64,000 nucleotides of DNA from Muraenolepis orangiensis. Lineage: Eukaryota > Chordata > Actinopteri > Gadiformes > Muraenolepididae. The notes below the pieces were generated by a model, which saw only the letters and a list, made by a program, of their open reading frames with translations, was not told the origin of the DNA and made no database searches. The stretch covers positions 7,602,461 to 7,666,460 of the forward strand of contig CM051016.1 in NCBI GenBank assembly GCA_027704905.1, read 5' to 3'. The translations under genes were made by a program, and so were the position numbers. Positions 39,648 through 49,382 of the stretch are shown here, in pieces (position 1 is the first letter of the stretch; each line of letters starts with the position of its first letter).

Positions 39648-40335
39648 CAGAAGAAATACGCCCCCTTTCAGGTTGAGGGGGGTCTTCATACTGGGCGGGA
39701 TGCTTGGGGGGGGTCTGAACGTGACCAAGTTCCATTTGTTAAGCATTCCATCCAGTAGTTTTCGTTTTGCGGGTGATTTAGTGGAAAATTCAGGGGTTTC
39801 AATGCTCAGCTGAGGCCGTAACAATGGAAGTCAGGTGATCATCCTAGACAATACTCATGTAGGGGCCATAGCCATCCCGTGGAATCCCACGGGCAATGCA
39901 CTAGTATTTATTACTAAGATACCTGTCTACTGTACCTGCCATATAGATTTAAATCTCAACTGTTGATAGAACTGCTCCTACCCCTGTGTATACATTTATA
40001 TATACCATACATTTATATATGCTCACTTGTATATTCATTTACATTTATATATGTATCCTGCTTTCAATAAGGGCATACCCCTGATCACTACCTGTTAAAT
40101 ACTCACTTAGCTGTATATACATATACCTTATTATATTATTGTGCTGCTCATATCCCATTTAATACCTAGACTGTCTTTAAACCAGTACATTAAACTGTAA
40201 ATGATATTATATTACCAGCCACTTTACTGCTACATGTGCCCTCTGGTTAGATGCTAGATTATTATCACTGTACTGTACTGTGCTGTGAAATGACATTACA
40301 TTAGAATCTAATCTAATCTAATCTAATCTAATCTA
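39481..40335 (+). mobile_element. LINE 3' UTR and (AATCT)n tail, unit 1
   Basis: Nearly identical to 53,441-54,030 (tattactaagatacctgt, ctttaaaccagtacatta), ending (aatct)n. Unit 1 has an extra insert of about 180 bp with a TG run at 39,621-39,648. Confidence 0.8.
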
Positions 40336-42905
40336 ATCTAGTTGTATATAATATGTGTTAGTTGAGTTAGTAGTAGTATATAACATGTGGTAGTTGAGTT
40401 AGTAGTAGTATATAACATGTGGTAGTTGAGGTAGTAGTAGTATATAACATGTGGTAGTTGAGTTAGTAGTAGTATATAATATGTGTTAGTTGAGGTAGTA
40501 GTAGTATATAATATGTGGTAGTTGAGTTAGTAGTAGTATATGATATGTGTTAGTTGAGTTAGTAGTAGTATATACTATGTGGTAGTTGAGTTAGTAGTAG
40601 TATATAACATGTGGTAGTTGAGGTAGTAGTAGTATATAACATGTGGTAGTTGAGTTAGTAGTAGTATATAACATGTGGTAGTTGAGGTAGTAGTAGTATA
40701 TACCATGTGGTAGTTGAGGTAGTAGTAGTATATAACATGTGGTAGTTGAGGTAGTAGTAGTATATAACATGTGGTAGTTGAGGTAGTAGTAGTATATAAC
40801 ATGTGGTAGTTGAGGTAGTAGTAGTATATAACATGTGGTAGTTGAGGTAGTAGTAGTATATAACATGTGGTAGTTGAGGTAGTAGTAGTATATACCATGT
40901 GGTAGTTGAGTTAGTAGTAGTATATAACATGTGGTAGTTGAGGTAGTAGTAGTATGTAACATGTGGTAGTTGAGGTAGTAGTAGTATATACCATGTGGTA
41001 GTTGAGTTAGTAGTAGTATATAACATGTGGTAGTTGAGGTAGTAGTAGTATGTAACATGTGGTAGTTGAGGTAGTAGTAGTATATACCATGTGGTAGTTG
41101 AGGTAGTAGTAGTATATAACATGTGGTAGTTGAGGTAGTAGTAGTATATAACATGTGGTAGTTGAGGTAGTAGTAGTATATAACATGTGGTAGTTGAGGT
41201 AGTAGTAGTATATAACATGTGGTAGTTGAGGTAGTAGTAGTATATAACATGTGGTAGTTGAGGTAGTAGTAGTATATAACATGTGGTAGTTGAGGTAGTA
41301 GTAGTATATAACATGTGGTAGTTGAGGTAGTAGTAGTATATAACATGTGGTAGTTGAGGTAGTAGTAGTATATAACATGTGGTAGTTGAGTTAGTAGTAG
41401 TATATAATATGTGGTAGTTGAGTTAGTAGTAGTATATAATATGTGGTAGTTGAGTTAGTAGTAGTATATGATATGTGTTAGTTGAGTTAGTAGTAGTATA
41501 TACTATGTGGTAGTTGAGTTAGTAGTAGTATATAACATGTGGTAGTTGAGGTAGTAGTAGTATATAACATGTGGTAGTTGAGTTAGTAGTAGTATATAAC
41601 ATGTAGTAGTTGAGGTAGTAGTAGTATATACCATGTGGTAGTTGAGGTAGTAGTAGTATATAACATGTGGTAGTTGAGGTAGTAGTAGTATATAACATGT
41701 GGTAGTTGAGGTAGTAGTAGTATATAACATGTGGTAGTTGAGGTAGTAGTAGTATATAACATGTGGTAGTTGAGGTAGTAGTAGTATATACCATGTGGTA
41801 GTTGAGTTAGTAGTAGTATATAACATGTGGTAGTTGAGGTAGTAGTAGTATGTAACATGTGGTAGTTGAGGTAGTAGTAGTATATAACATGTGGTAGTTG
41901 AGTTAGTAGTAGTATATAACATGTGGTAGTTGAGGTAGTAGTAGTATATAACATGTGGTAGTTGAGGTAGTAGTAGTATATACCATGTGGTAGTTGAGGT
42001 AGTAGTAGTATATAACATGTGGTAGTTGAGGTAGTAGTAGTATATAACATGTGGTAGTTGAGGTAGTAGTAGTATATAACATGTGGTAGTTGAGGTAGTA
42101 GTAGTATATAACATGTGGTAGTTGAGGTAGTAGTAGTATATAACATGTGGTAGTTGAGGTAGTAGTAGTATATAACATGTGGTAGTTGAGGTAGTAGTAG
42201 TATATAACATGTGGTAGTTGAGGTAGTAGTAGTATATAACATGTGGTAGTTGAGGTAGTAGTAGTATATAACATGTGGTAGTTGAGGTAGTAGTAGTATA
42301 TAACATGTGGTAGTTGAGGTAGTAGTAGTATATAACATGTGGTAGTTGAGGTAGTAGTAGTATATAACATGTGGTAGTTGAGGTAGTAGTAGTATATAAC
42401 ATGTGGTAGTTGAGGTAGTAGTAGTATATAACATGTGGTAGTTGAGGTAGTAGTAGTATATAACATGTGGTAGTTGAGGTAGTAGTAGTATATAACATGT
42501 GGTAGTTGAGGTAGTAGTAGTATATAACATGTGGTAGTTGAGGTAGTAGTAGTATATAACATGTGGTAGTTGAGGTAGTAGTAGTATATAACATGTGGTA
42601 GTTGAGGTAGTAGTAGTATATAACATGTGGTAGTTGAGGTAGTAGTAGTATATAACATGTGGTAGTTGAGGTAGTAGTAGTATATAACATGTGGTAGTTG
42701 AGGTAGTAGTAGTATATAACATGTGGTAGTTGAGGTAGTAGTAGTATATAACATGTGGTAGTTGAGGTAGTAGTAGTATATAACATGTGGTAGTTGAGGT
42801 AGTAGTAGTATATAACATGTGGTAGTTGAGGTAGTAGTAGTATATAACATGTGGTAGTTGAGGTAGTAGTAGTATATAACATGTGGTAGTTGAGGTAGTA
42901 TCTGT
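40336..42905. repeat. 32-bp minisatellite, large array of unit 1 (about 80 copies)
   Basis: Unit gtggtagttgaggtagtagt + agtatataacat. The array ends about 160 bp from the V1 recombination signal. Because 32 is not a multiple of three and the unit has no stop in any - frame, all three - frames are open across it, giving spurious proteins up to 459 residues. Confidence 0.98.
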
Positions 42906-43065
42906 ATATTTCATAGTGTAGAGCAGTATAAAGCTGGTTCTTGGTTGAGGCCCCTGGTTAGAGCAGCTCTGTGCTCAGTGCTCTGTGTCAGAGTCTCTTC
43001 CCCCTCAGCAGCTGCAGCAGGTTCCTGCTGTAACGACTCAGTGACTACACAGTCTGACTGAGGGA

Positions 43066-43093
43066 GGTTTATGTACGGCTCTCAATCACTGTG
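43066..43093 (-). promoter_or_regulatory. V1 recombination signal, 12-bp spacer
   Basis: On - the heptamer CACAGTG (43,093-43,087), a 12-nt spacer and nonamer ACATAAACC (43,074-43,066). The consensus nonamer is ACAAAAACC, so it has one change. Confidence 0.93.
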
Positions 43094-43568
43094 TGAACAT
43101 ATGAACACGGTTAGGGTAGTGGTGACTCTGACAGTGATAAACTGCTGCGTCTTCAGGCTGGGCTTCGGCGATGGTCAGTGAGAAGTCAGTGCTGCCTCCA
43201 CTGCCACTAAACCGAGCTGGTGTTGGTGATACAAGTTGGCTTATATATTTCATGATGCGCTTGGGGGCTTCACCGGGTTTCTGTTGGTACCAGTTTATGC
43301 GTTCACCATCTCTATCGGTATAAACCGCTGTGTTAGTTTTACAGGTCAGAGTGACTCTGGATCCTGCAGTAAAAGTCACTACTGATGGCTGGGTCACAGT
43401 CACCTGACTGCTGGTTCCTATAGAAAACAAACAAACATAACATGGAGTCATCCAACAGAAAACACAAGCAAACACAGACGGGTGGTCCACATGTGGATGG
43501 AGAGGAATGAACCCACCTGTTAAGGATCCACAGACCACTGTCCAGAAAAGGATGGTGAGGTGGTTCAT
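43094..43568 (-). CDS. Immunoglobulin light-chain V segment 1 (κ-like), functional-looking
   Basis: Leader exon 43,568-43,517 (MNHLTILFWTVVCGSLTG), a 99-bp intron and V exon 43,417-43,094. The V domain begins TSSQVTVTQPSVVTFTAG and has the FR1 cysteine (VTLTCKTN), FR2 tryptophan (INWYQQKPGEAPKRIMKY), FR3 (ARFSGSGGSTDFSLTIA) and the second cysteine (DAAVYHCQS). The leader intron has no in-frame stop, so the frame reads through. The translation start is ATG at 43,568; an upstream GTG was not chosen. CDR1 is long (KTNTAVYTDRDGERIN), and 37 nt follow the second Cys codon. It is transcribed opposite to its J and C, as in teleost κ-like (L1/L3) cassettes. Confidence 0.93.
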
Positions 43569-43632
43569 GGTTGCCACGGTTTCTGGGGGGTTGAGTGACA
43601 GCTCAGAGTCCTGCAGTGTTGAACTGAGAGGA

Positions 43633-43677
43633 CTTTTAAACCCTCTCAGAAGCCCAGTTTCAGCTCAGCATGCAAAG
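43633..43677 (-). promoter_or_regulatory. V1 promoter: octamer-like and TATA-like elements
   Basis: On - an octamer-like CTTTGCAT (43,677-43,670; Ig light-chain consensus ATTTGCAT) is followed by TTTAAAAG (43,640-43,633), 65 bp upstream of the start codon. Identical in V2. Confidence 0.75.
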
Positions 43678-43687
43678 CTTCCTCTGT

Positions 43688-43925
43688 ATGGAAATGACCT
43701 GTTTCCACTCATCAAACTGGGGGTGAGAGTGAACCACCTGTTTCCACTCATCACACTGGGGGTGAGAGTGAACCACCTGTTTCCACTCATCACACTGGGG
43801 GTGAGAGTGAACCACCTGTTTCCACTCATCTCACTTGGGGGTGAGAGTGAACCACCTGTTTCCACTCATCACACTGGGGGTGAGAGTGAACCACCTGTTT
43901 CCACTCATCTCACTGGGGGTTAGGG
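43688..43925. repeat. 39-bp array upstream of V1, each unit with an E-box
   Basis: Six units of gtgagagtgaaccacctgtt + tccactcatcacactgggg. Five contain CACCTG (κE2-type E-box) and the promoter-proximal one has GACCTG. Confidence 0.93.
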
Positions 43926-44382
43926 TGAATGCATACATTCTGGGAGGACCTCTGTATCTCTTCTACATTCACACTTTATGGAATACGATGTGGATTTAGC
44001 TGCAAACAATCGGAATTCATCATCTGAGACTTTTTTCAATTCATGTTTTTCTTGGTTTGTATGACATTCTTAAATGTTGTACTTCTTTAAAAAAATACAA
44101 ATTAGCTAGTTTCTTAAAAAATATGTATTATCTTTGTAATTCATCTATCTGTATTTGACTTTCATCTTAATTAAGTTAGGTGAGCCTACTTGGGTTGAGA
44201 TAATCAAATGTCCTCCAAAATTGTTATGATAATACATGTAGAATAAATACAATCCATACCTTCAAACACACACATAAAAATGACTAACCAGGGCTGGAGT
44301 TGATCAAATGTGAATTCCTTCATAGTTTCTTGTGATAAGTTAGTGTCTATGTGTCAGTGAGATGTGTCTTCAATGGGAGGGA
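43926..44382. other. V1-J1 spacer, no gene seen
   Basis: A/T-rich and about 90% alike in the second cassette (57,262-57,738). It lies inside the segment inverted by V-J joining. Confidence 0.6.
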
Positions 44383-44421
44383 GGTTTTTGTACAGACTCT
44401 TATTGAGGATGTATCACTGTG
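44383..44421 (+). promoter_or_regulatory. J1 recombination signal, 23-bp spacer
   Basis: Nonamer GGTTTTTGT (44,383-44,391), exactly 23 nt, heptamer CACTGTG (44,415-44,421). Both are perfect consensus. With the 12-RSS of V it obeys the 12/23 rule in the κ arrangement. Confidence 0.96.
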
Positions 44422-44459
44422 GTTCACTTTTGGTGGAGGCACCGAACTCACCGTTGACT
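44422..44459 (+). CDS. Immunoglobulin light-chain J segment 1
   Basis: 38 bp encoding FTFGGGTELTVD, with the FGxGT signature, then a GTAAGT splice donor whose first G is shared with the trinucleotide TG after GAC. Too short for ordinary frame scans. Confidence 0.95.
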
Positions 44460-44888
44460 GTAAGTACAAGGACACTTTTCTTTATCTGATATAACTCCAT
44501 AAACATTAAGTTTATATCGATATAGGTCTGAAGAACACATTTTTTTTATATTTATATTCTAAACTTTGAAACTTCTAAATGTTTGGTTGTTAAGGGCAGT
44601 AGACACCATTATTGAATGGATTTCAGTCACTTAATGTTATTATTTACATTGTTTTTGTAATGATTTAATTACGATGAGCATTCATCATTTATTAAGCATA
44701 TCATTGAATTACTTTGTACTTCATGAAATGGGCAAACAATTATCCTTCAAGTTCAGTTAAGACTTCTAAAAAGTCGTAATTTAATGAATAGAACATTTAA
44801 TTTGCAAATGTATTTCTGTGCTTAAAGGTTCCCATTGTAAATGATTCTGAAGTGTTTTGGCCGAACGTTGAATTAAATATAAGAAAAA

Positions 44889-44933
44889 GGAAGTGAGAAA
44901 CGAATCTGAAGAAGTTCTGCCACCTGACAGCTG
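44889..44933 (+). promoter_or_regulatory. Candidate J-C intron enhancer core 1
   Basis: GGAAGTGAGAAAC (PU.1/IRF composite-like) at 44,889-44,901, then CACCTG at 44,921 and CAGCTG at 44,928. It is preserved with the same spacing in cassette 2. B-cell light-chain enhancers combine these factor sites. The assignment is inference from motifs. Confidence 0.5.
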
Positions 44934-44995
44934 TTGACACATTACAATGGGTCTCATGTATTCATTTAGAATTAATGTGGAAATTTATATAAATT

Positions 44996-45235
44996 GGCTG
45001 GTGGATAGCTCTGTCTTTTGAGACTTGGCTCGGGAACCAGAAGGTCCCCGGTTCAAGTCCCCGAAACACCTGGGTACTGCCGAGGTGCCCATGAGCAAGG
45101 CACCAGACCCTTACCCTGCTCCCCTAGTGCTGTATATACAATAGCTGCCCACTGCTCCTAATACTAGGATGGGTTAAATGCAGAGAAACACATTTCACTG
45201 TGTGTGTACATGAGACCAATAAAGAGGATTTAAGA
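44996..45235 (+). mobile_element. tRNA-derived SINE in the J1-C1 intron
   Basis: B-box ccggttcaagtccc, body aggtgcccatgagcaaggca, and tail caataaagaggattt. A decayed orthologous copy lies in cassette 2, so the insertion predates the duplication. Confidence 0.75.
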
Positions 45236-45249
45236 TTTAGAAATAAATA

Positions 45250-45291
45250 CATGACACATTTAAATGTTTCAAACAATAAAATGTGTCATGG
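45250..45291. repeat. Imperfect palindrome in the J1-C1 intron
   Basis: catgacacatttaaatgttt and aaaatgtgtcatgg. It is the degraded counterpart of the perfect palindrome at 58,591-58,633. Confidence 0.7.
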
Positions 45292-45418
45292 TTTCATTTA
45301 TATTAATTTCAATCAACTACAACAGTTGATGAATCTTCCAGTCCTCTGCGCTCCCTATGAGCGGCCATGTTAAGGGAGCCACTTGTCCACTTGTCTCCTC
45401 TCTCTCTCTCTCTTCCAG

Positions 45419-45741
45419 TGGGAGTGGTTCAGCCCACGCTGAGCCTCCTTCCTCCCTCCAGAGTGGAGCTGGAGCAGGGCAGGGCTACAGTGCTGTGTTT
45501 GGCCACTGGGGGCTTCCCCTCAGACTGGAAGCTTGGCTGGAAGGTGGGGGGCAGCAGCAGGTCTGCCGGGGTGTCGGATAGCCCGGGGGTCCTGGGGAAA
45601 GATGGCACCTACAGCCGGAGCAGCGCCCTGACCCTCCCTGCGGACGAGTGGAAGAAGGCGGGCTCAGTGAGCTGTGAGGCCAGTAGGAGCGGCCAGACGC
45701 CTGTCACTCAAACCCTGAATCCTGACCAGTGTTCAGAGTAG
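45419..45741 (+). CDS. Immunoglobulin light-chain constant domain 1
   Basis: Acceptor tctcttccag; the split codon joins J (GAC T) to give D-L-GVVQPTLSLL. It is a single C1-type Ig domain of about 107 residues: PPSRVELEQGRATVLCLAT (first Cys), GGFPSDWKLGWKV (core Trp), GTYSRSSALTLPADEWKKAG, then SVSCEASRSG (second Cys), ending NPDQCSE, where the cysteine pairs with the heavy chain. It is followed by AATAAA at 45,927. It most resembles teleost IgL type 1 (κ-like). It forms a secreted or membrane Ig with the heavy chain. Confidence 0.95.
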
Positions 45742-45926
45742 AGAGGCTCCAGCATGGAAGTAGTGTAGAATACAAATCTCCTCTGACACGTCTGCTTTCT
45801 ATCTCTCTGTCTAAGGTAGCTGCAGCTTCTGATGACCTCCATCAATATAACATGTCTTTGAGCCATTAGCATTACGCTCCATGGTCTGTTACCCCTTTGC
45901 TTGAGTTTGTCACATGTTGAACATTT

Positions 45927-45932
45927 AATAAA
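45927..45932 (+). terminator. C1 polyadenylation signal AATAAA
   Basis: catttaataaagatg, 186 bp after the stop; conserved at 59,280 in cassette 2. Confidence 0.8.
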
Positions 45933-46089
45933 GATGTAAAAAAAACAATGATTTATTGTCATAATTTCTGATGGTATATCTTCTGTCCATGCTCTAACAA
46001 GTATAACACCTCTTCTATTTCTTCATTAAATATTTGACCAGCCGTTTGAATGAAGGGTAAAGCTGTGGTTTGTCTCATCTCTGAATGAC

Positions 46090-46745
46090 CAAAGTGTTGC
46101 TTGTGTGGCTCTTCTTGGAAGGTGTGTTCACTGGATCCAGTGGACCAGTGTCAGTCATAGAGACACTGCTGCTGAAATGACCCATGTGTTTCAGACTGAC
46201 TTCATGTCACTTCATCAAACAGTAGTTCAGGGTGTCCAGGTTTCTGCACATGTAACAGACGCCAGCAGGTGGCGCTGTGCAGTGGTAAACCTCACTCCCT
46301 GACACCTAAATAGACGTTCTAGCGATGAAGCTAGGGCCTGTGGGTTTGAGCTCTCACGTTAGAACGTGGCCTCTCGTGCCGGAGGTGGTCAGTTCCAGTA
46401 ATAGTAACAGTAACAGTCAGTGGTCAGTGCTGGACACTGACTGTTACACACATACCAACTTAGAAACGTGTAGAAGTACGTCTGGAGAGACATTCAGTAT
46501 CTCTCACGGAGACAGAGGATCCCTAGCATGCTGAGTGGTGGAAACAGTTCCATATTAATCATGGTTGAGTTTATTAGTCAAAGACCAAACCGACATCATC
46601 TCTTAAAGATGTGGTTCATTAACCGTATTCTGTGAGCAGTGAACCGTAGCTATTCAAATGATCTCCAGTTTTAGCTGACGCCCACCTGGGTCTCTAGAGG
46701 GACAGGAAGTCAGTGGAGGTTTTCAGAAGAGTCTCTGGAGATTAC
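46090..46745 (+). repeat. Duplicated 3' flank F2 downstream of C1
   Basis: Nearly identical to 59,440-60,105 and a diverged relative of F1/F3 (34,870; 50,330). It contains the CTCF-like motif. Confidence 0.85.
46260..46279 (+). promoter_or_regulatory. CTCF-like motif downstream of C1
   Basis: cgCCAGCAGGTGGCGCtgtg fits the CTCF core in + orientation. It is identical downstream of C2 and absent from F1/F3. Confidence 0.6.
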
Positions 46746-46753
46746 AGTGAAAG

Positions 46754-46754
<1 letters not shown>

Positions 46755-46834
<80 letters not shown>
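46755..46834. repeat. (GT)n microsatellite
   Basis: About 80 bp of GT at the end of F2. Confidence 0.97.
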
Positions 46835-46835
<1 letters not shown>

Positions 46836-47390
46836 TGACATCACCAAGCGGAAGTACTTTTATGGTCGTCGTACTTTGAACATGTCCTCTTTAAAGACGA
46901 TACTTTATATGGAAGACATTGAACATGTAGTTGAAGAAGGTCATTTCTAAGGATAGACAATAAACATGTCGTTTTGAGGAAGGTACTTCCTAGGGAAGAT
47001 CACATGTGGTTGAAGATGAAGCTTTATGAGAAACACATCTTGTACTCCACAGTACTTTATAATTGGTGCAGATCACACAGGACACGGTTTGCAGGCTGAA
47101 AGACGCCAGGCGCACTGCACTGCTCTTTTTTCCTTTATGATATCATTTTTAAATAACAGTCGTGTTTTGTTTTGTTTTTGCAATGCAACCACCGTATCAG
47201 CTGTCAGTCTGTACACACAGAAGTGAATTTGCTGCTTGCTGCTTGTGAACTTTCTCGGCTAAAAACCTCAGCATTAAGAAATTGGACAGGCGGAGGGTGT
47301 TTTCTCTGGCTCTGATTGAGTGCCAGAGTGAATTTCCCAGTAACACACTGGACACAGGGAAACGGTGATCCGTGTGGGGACATGAAACCC
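46835..47390. other. Unit 1-specific sequence, no gene seen
   Basis: Not present at the equivalent point of cassette 2 (after 60,230). It shows weak internal repeats (ttgaacatg ... gaagaaggt). Confidence 0.5.
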
Positions 47391-47534
47391 TCAGAAAGAG
47401 GAGACATCGCGGGGAGAACCAGCAGCTGGTCCAGGAGCTTCGGCTCAATGATGGGCGGTTCAAGGCTTATTTTAGGATGAGTCGGCATCAATTTGACAAT
47501 CTGCTGTCAATCGTTGGAGCGGCTCAGCATTAGC
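47380..47534 (+). pseudogene. PIF/Harbinger transposase N-terminal fragment
   Basis: The frame reads HETLRKRRHRGENQQLVQEL, then RLNDGRFKAYFRMSRHQFDN, LLSIVGAAQH and a stop. The LVQELRL ... FRMSRxxFDxLLSxVG pattern is typical of Harbinger transposases upstream of the DDE domain. No DDE catalytic region follows. Confidence 0.65.
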
Positions 47535-47949
47535 TTGCGGTAGGTTAAGTTAATTATAATTAGCTACACCTATTATAACTATTATCTAAATTTAGGTTTA
47601 TTACTAAACCTACTATTATATATTGTAATTTCTTAGTTCATAGATATTTTTAATATAGCCTGATGTTGCATTTAGAATATTCATCTGAAAGCTAGTAACT
47701 TTAAGTGTAGTAAAAGTTTAAAGTAGAATATTTCCCTCTGAAAACGATGCATAGACACACGTCACCCATCTAGCACGCTAGGCAGACTGAACCCATTAGT
47801 TGACCCAGGACGGGTGAAATGCATTGACAGATACATCCTGGAAATAATGTGTAGGCTTCTGCTTAATATCCTACCCATTCTAACAAAAAGCCCTCTTACA
47901 TTACAGATTCCTGGCCACTGGATATTAGTAACTTAATAACTAAGATGGC

Positions 47950-48640
47950 GCCAATGACGAATGCCGTAGTGTTTGTTATTTGTCTTTTTAATGTTGTGTT
48001 TGGCGAAACCACAGCAGGGAGGGGTTAGTTAGCATAAGGGGATCCACACCTGCGGATTTAATCCCCGACTTTCTAACTTTTTCTTCCGATTTACTGGATA
48101 TATTGGTCAGAGGAACCGCAGCCTTTGTCCGTGTCAAAACTTGGATTCGACACAGACGGGGAAAGCGCTCCGGAGCACTGGTACCTTTACCCGGAATATT
48201 CCTGCCAAACATGCAACAAAATGGATGAACTAAGACTTATGGTGGCGAGAAATAGTGTTCTTTCGTTCGGTTCTTTCGCTCACGGAGACGTGGCCGAGGG
48301 AATCGATACCCAACACCGCTCTCCAGCTCAAAGGGTTTGAGCTTTTTCGAGCGGACCGTATGGCTTTGCTGAGCGGAAAATCAAGGGGTGGAAGGGTCTG
48401 CTTCTTACAGGCAGAAACTAAAACTCTCTAAGCCTGTGGTCAGGACTTTCAAGTTGTGGACTAGCGAGGCCCAGGAGAAAACTAGCGCCATGTTAGATAA
48501 TGCTGGCGGCGGCGCAGAGGATTTTCAATGGGCGATAGAGGCTGCAGGCGGTGATCTAGATGTGTACGCAGACATTGTGACGTCATTCATCACTGTGCAC
48601 TGTGTGCATCACTGTGAGAATTTTTGTGTACCTCCTCGCA
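47950..48640 (+). pseudogene. LINE endonuclease/linker fragment (Rex1-like)
   Basis: Pieces in changing frames: NKMDELRLMVARNSVLSF, then IPNTALQLKGFELFRADRMA, LLSGKSRGGRVCFLQ, and VVRTFKLWTSEAQEKTSAML, DLDVYADIVTSFITV. These correspond to the endonuclease start and the endonuclease-RT linker of this fish LINE family, with internal deletion and stops. Confidence 0.7.
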
Positions 48641-48649
48641 CCTCCCCCC

Positions 48650-48965
48650 CACACCCATCAACACCTTCCACCCAACCCCCACTCCCCTCCCCCCTCAACC
48701 CCTTCCACCCAACCCCACCCCCCTCAACACCTTCCACCAACCCCACCCCATCAACCCCTTCCACCCAACCCCACACCCATCAACACCTTCCACCCAACCC
48801 CCACTCCCCTCCCCCCTCAACACCTTCCACCCAACCCCCACACCCATCAACCCCTTCCACCCAACCCCCACACCCATCAACCCCTTCCACCCACCCCCCC
48901 CCCTCAACCCCTTCCACCCAACCCCCACCCCCCTCAACACCTTCCACACAACCCTCACCCCAGCA
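48650..48965. repeat. Minisatellite (CACCCATCAACCCCTTCCACC...)n
   Basis: Units of roughly 28-33 bp of ccttccacccaacccc + cacccatcaac with length variation. Proline-rich open frames over it are artefacts. Confidence 0.92.
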
Positions 48966-48969
48966 GCAA

Positions 48970-49380
48970 CCCAGGCCCCTCCATACATAGATACATAGAT
49001 ATCTATGTATGTATATATAGCCCCTAGATGCATACATCATATACATACATATTTTAGATACATGCATACATATTATACATACATAATATACATACATATT
49101 ATAGATACATGCATACATATTATACATACATATTATACATACCTAATATACATACATGCATACATATTATACATACATACATATTATACATACAACACAT
49201 ACATACATATTATACATACATAGTATACATGCATACATACCTACATATTATATATACATACATACATACATATTATACACACATTATACATTCATGCATA
49301 TTATACATACTGTATGGACATACAAATGATACACACATACATACATACATACATACCTATTATACATACATTGTACATAC
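48970..49380. repeat. (TACA)n tetranucleotide repeat
   Basis: Imperfect acatacatattatacatac repeats flanking the solo LTR on its left. Confidence 0.95.
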
Positions 49381-49382
49381 AT

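Noticed and set aside
40336..42905. CRISPR-like regular repeat array
   Set aside because: Units are contiguous without unique spacers and the context is a vertebrate locus, so it is a tandem minisatellite.
40591..42914. Long Tyr/Thr-rich proteins (up to 459 residues) on the - strand
   Set aside because: The 32-bp minisatellite has no stop in any - frame, so all three frames are open with the same cyclic peptide. This is not coding.
43569..43577. Upstream GTG as V1 start (adding three residues)
   Set aside because: The ATG at 43,568 gives a standard leader and has the same context in V2; GTG starts are not expected here.
47204..47491. Minus-strand frame of 95 codons near the Harbinger fragment
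   Set aside because: It is antisense to the + strand Harbinger-like frame and shows no recognisable motif.
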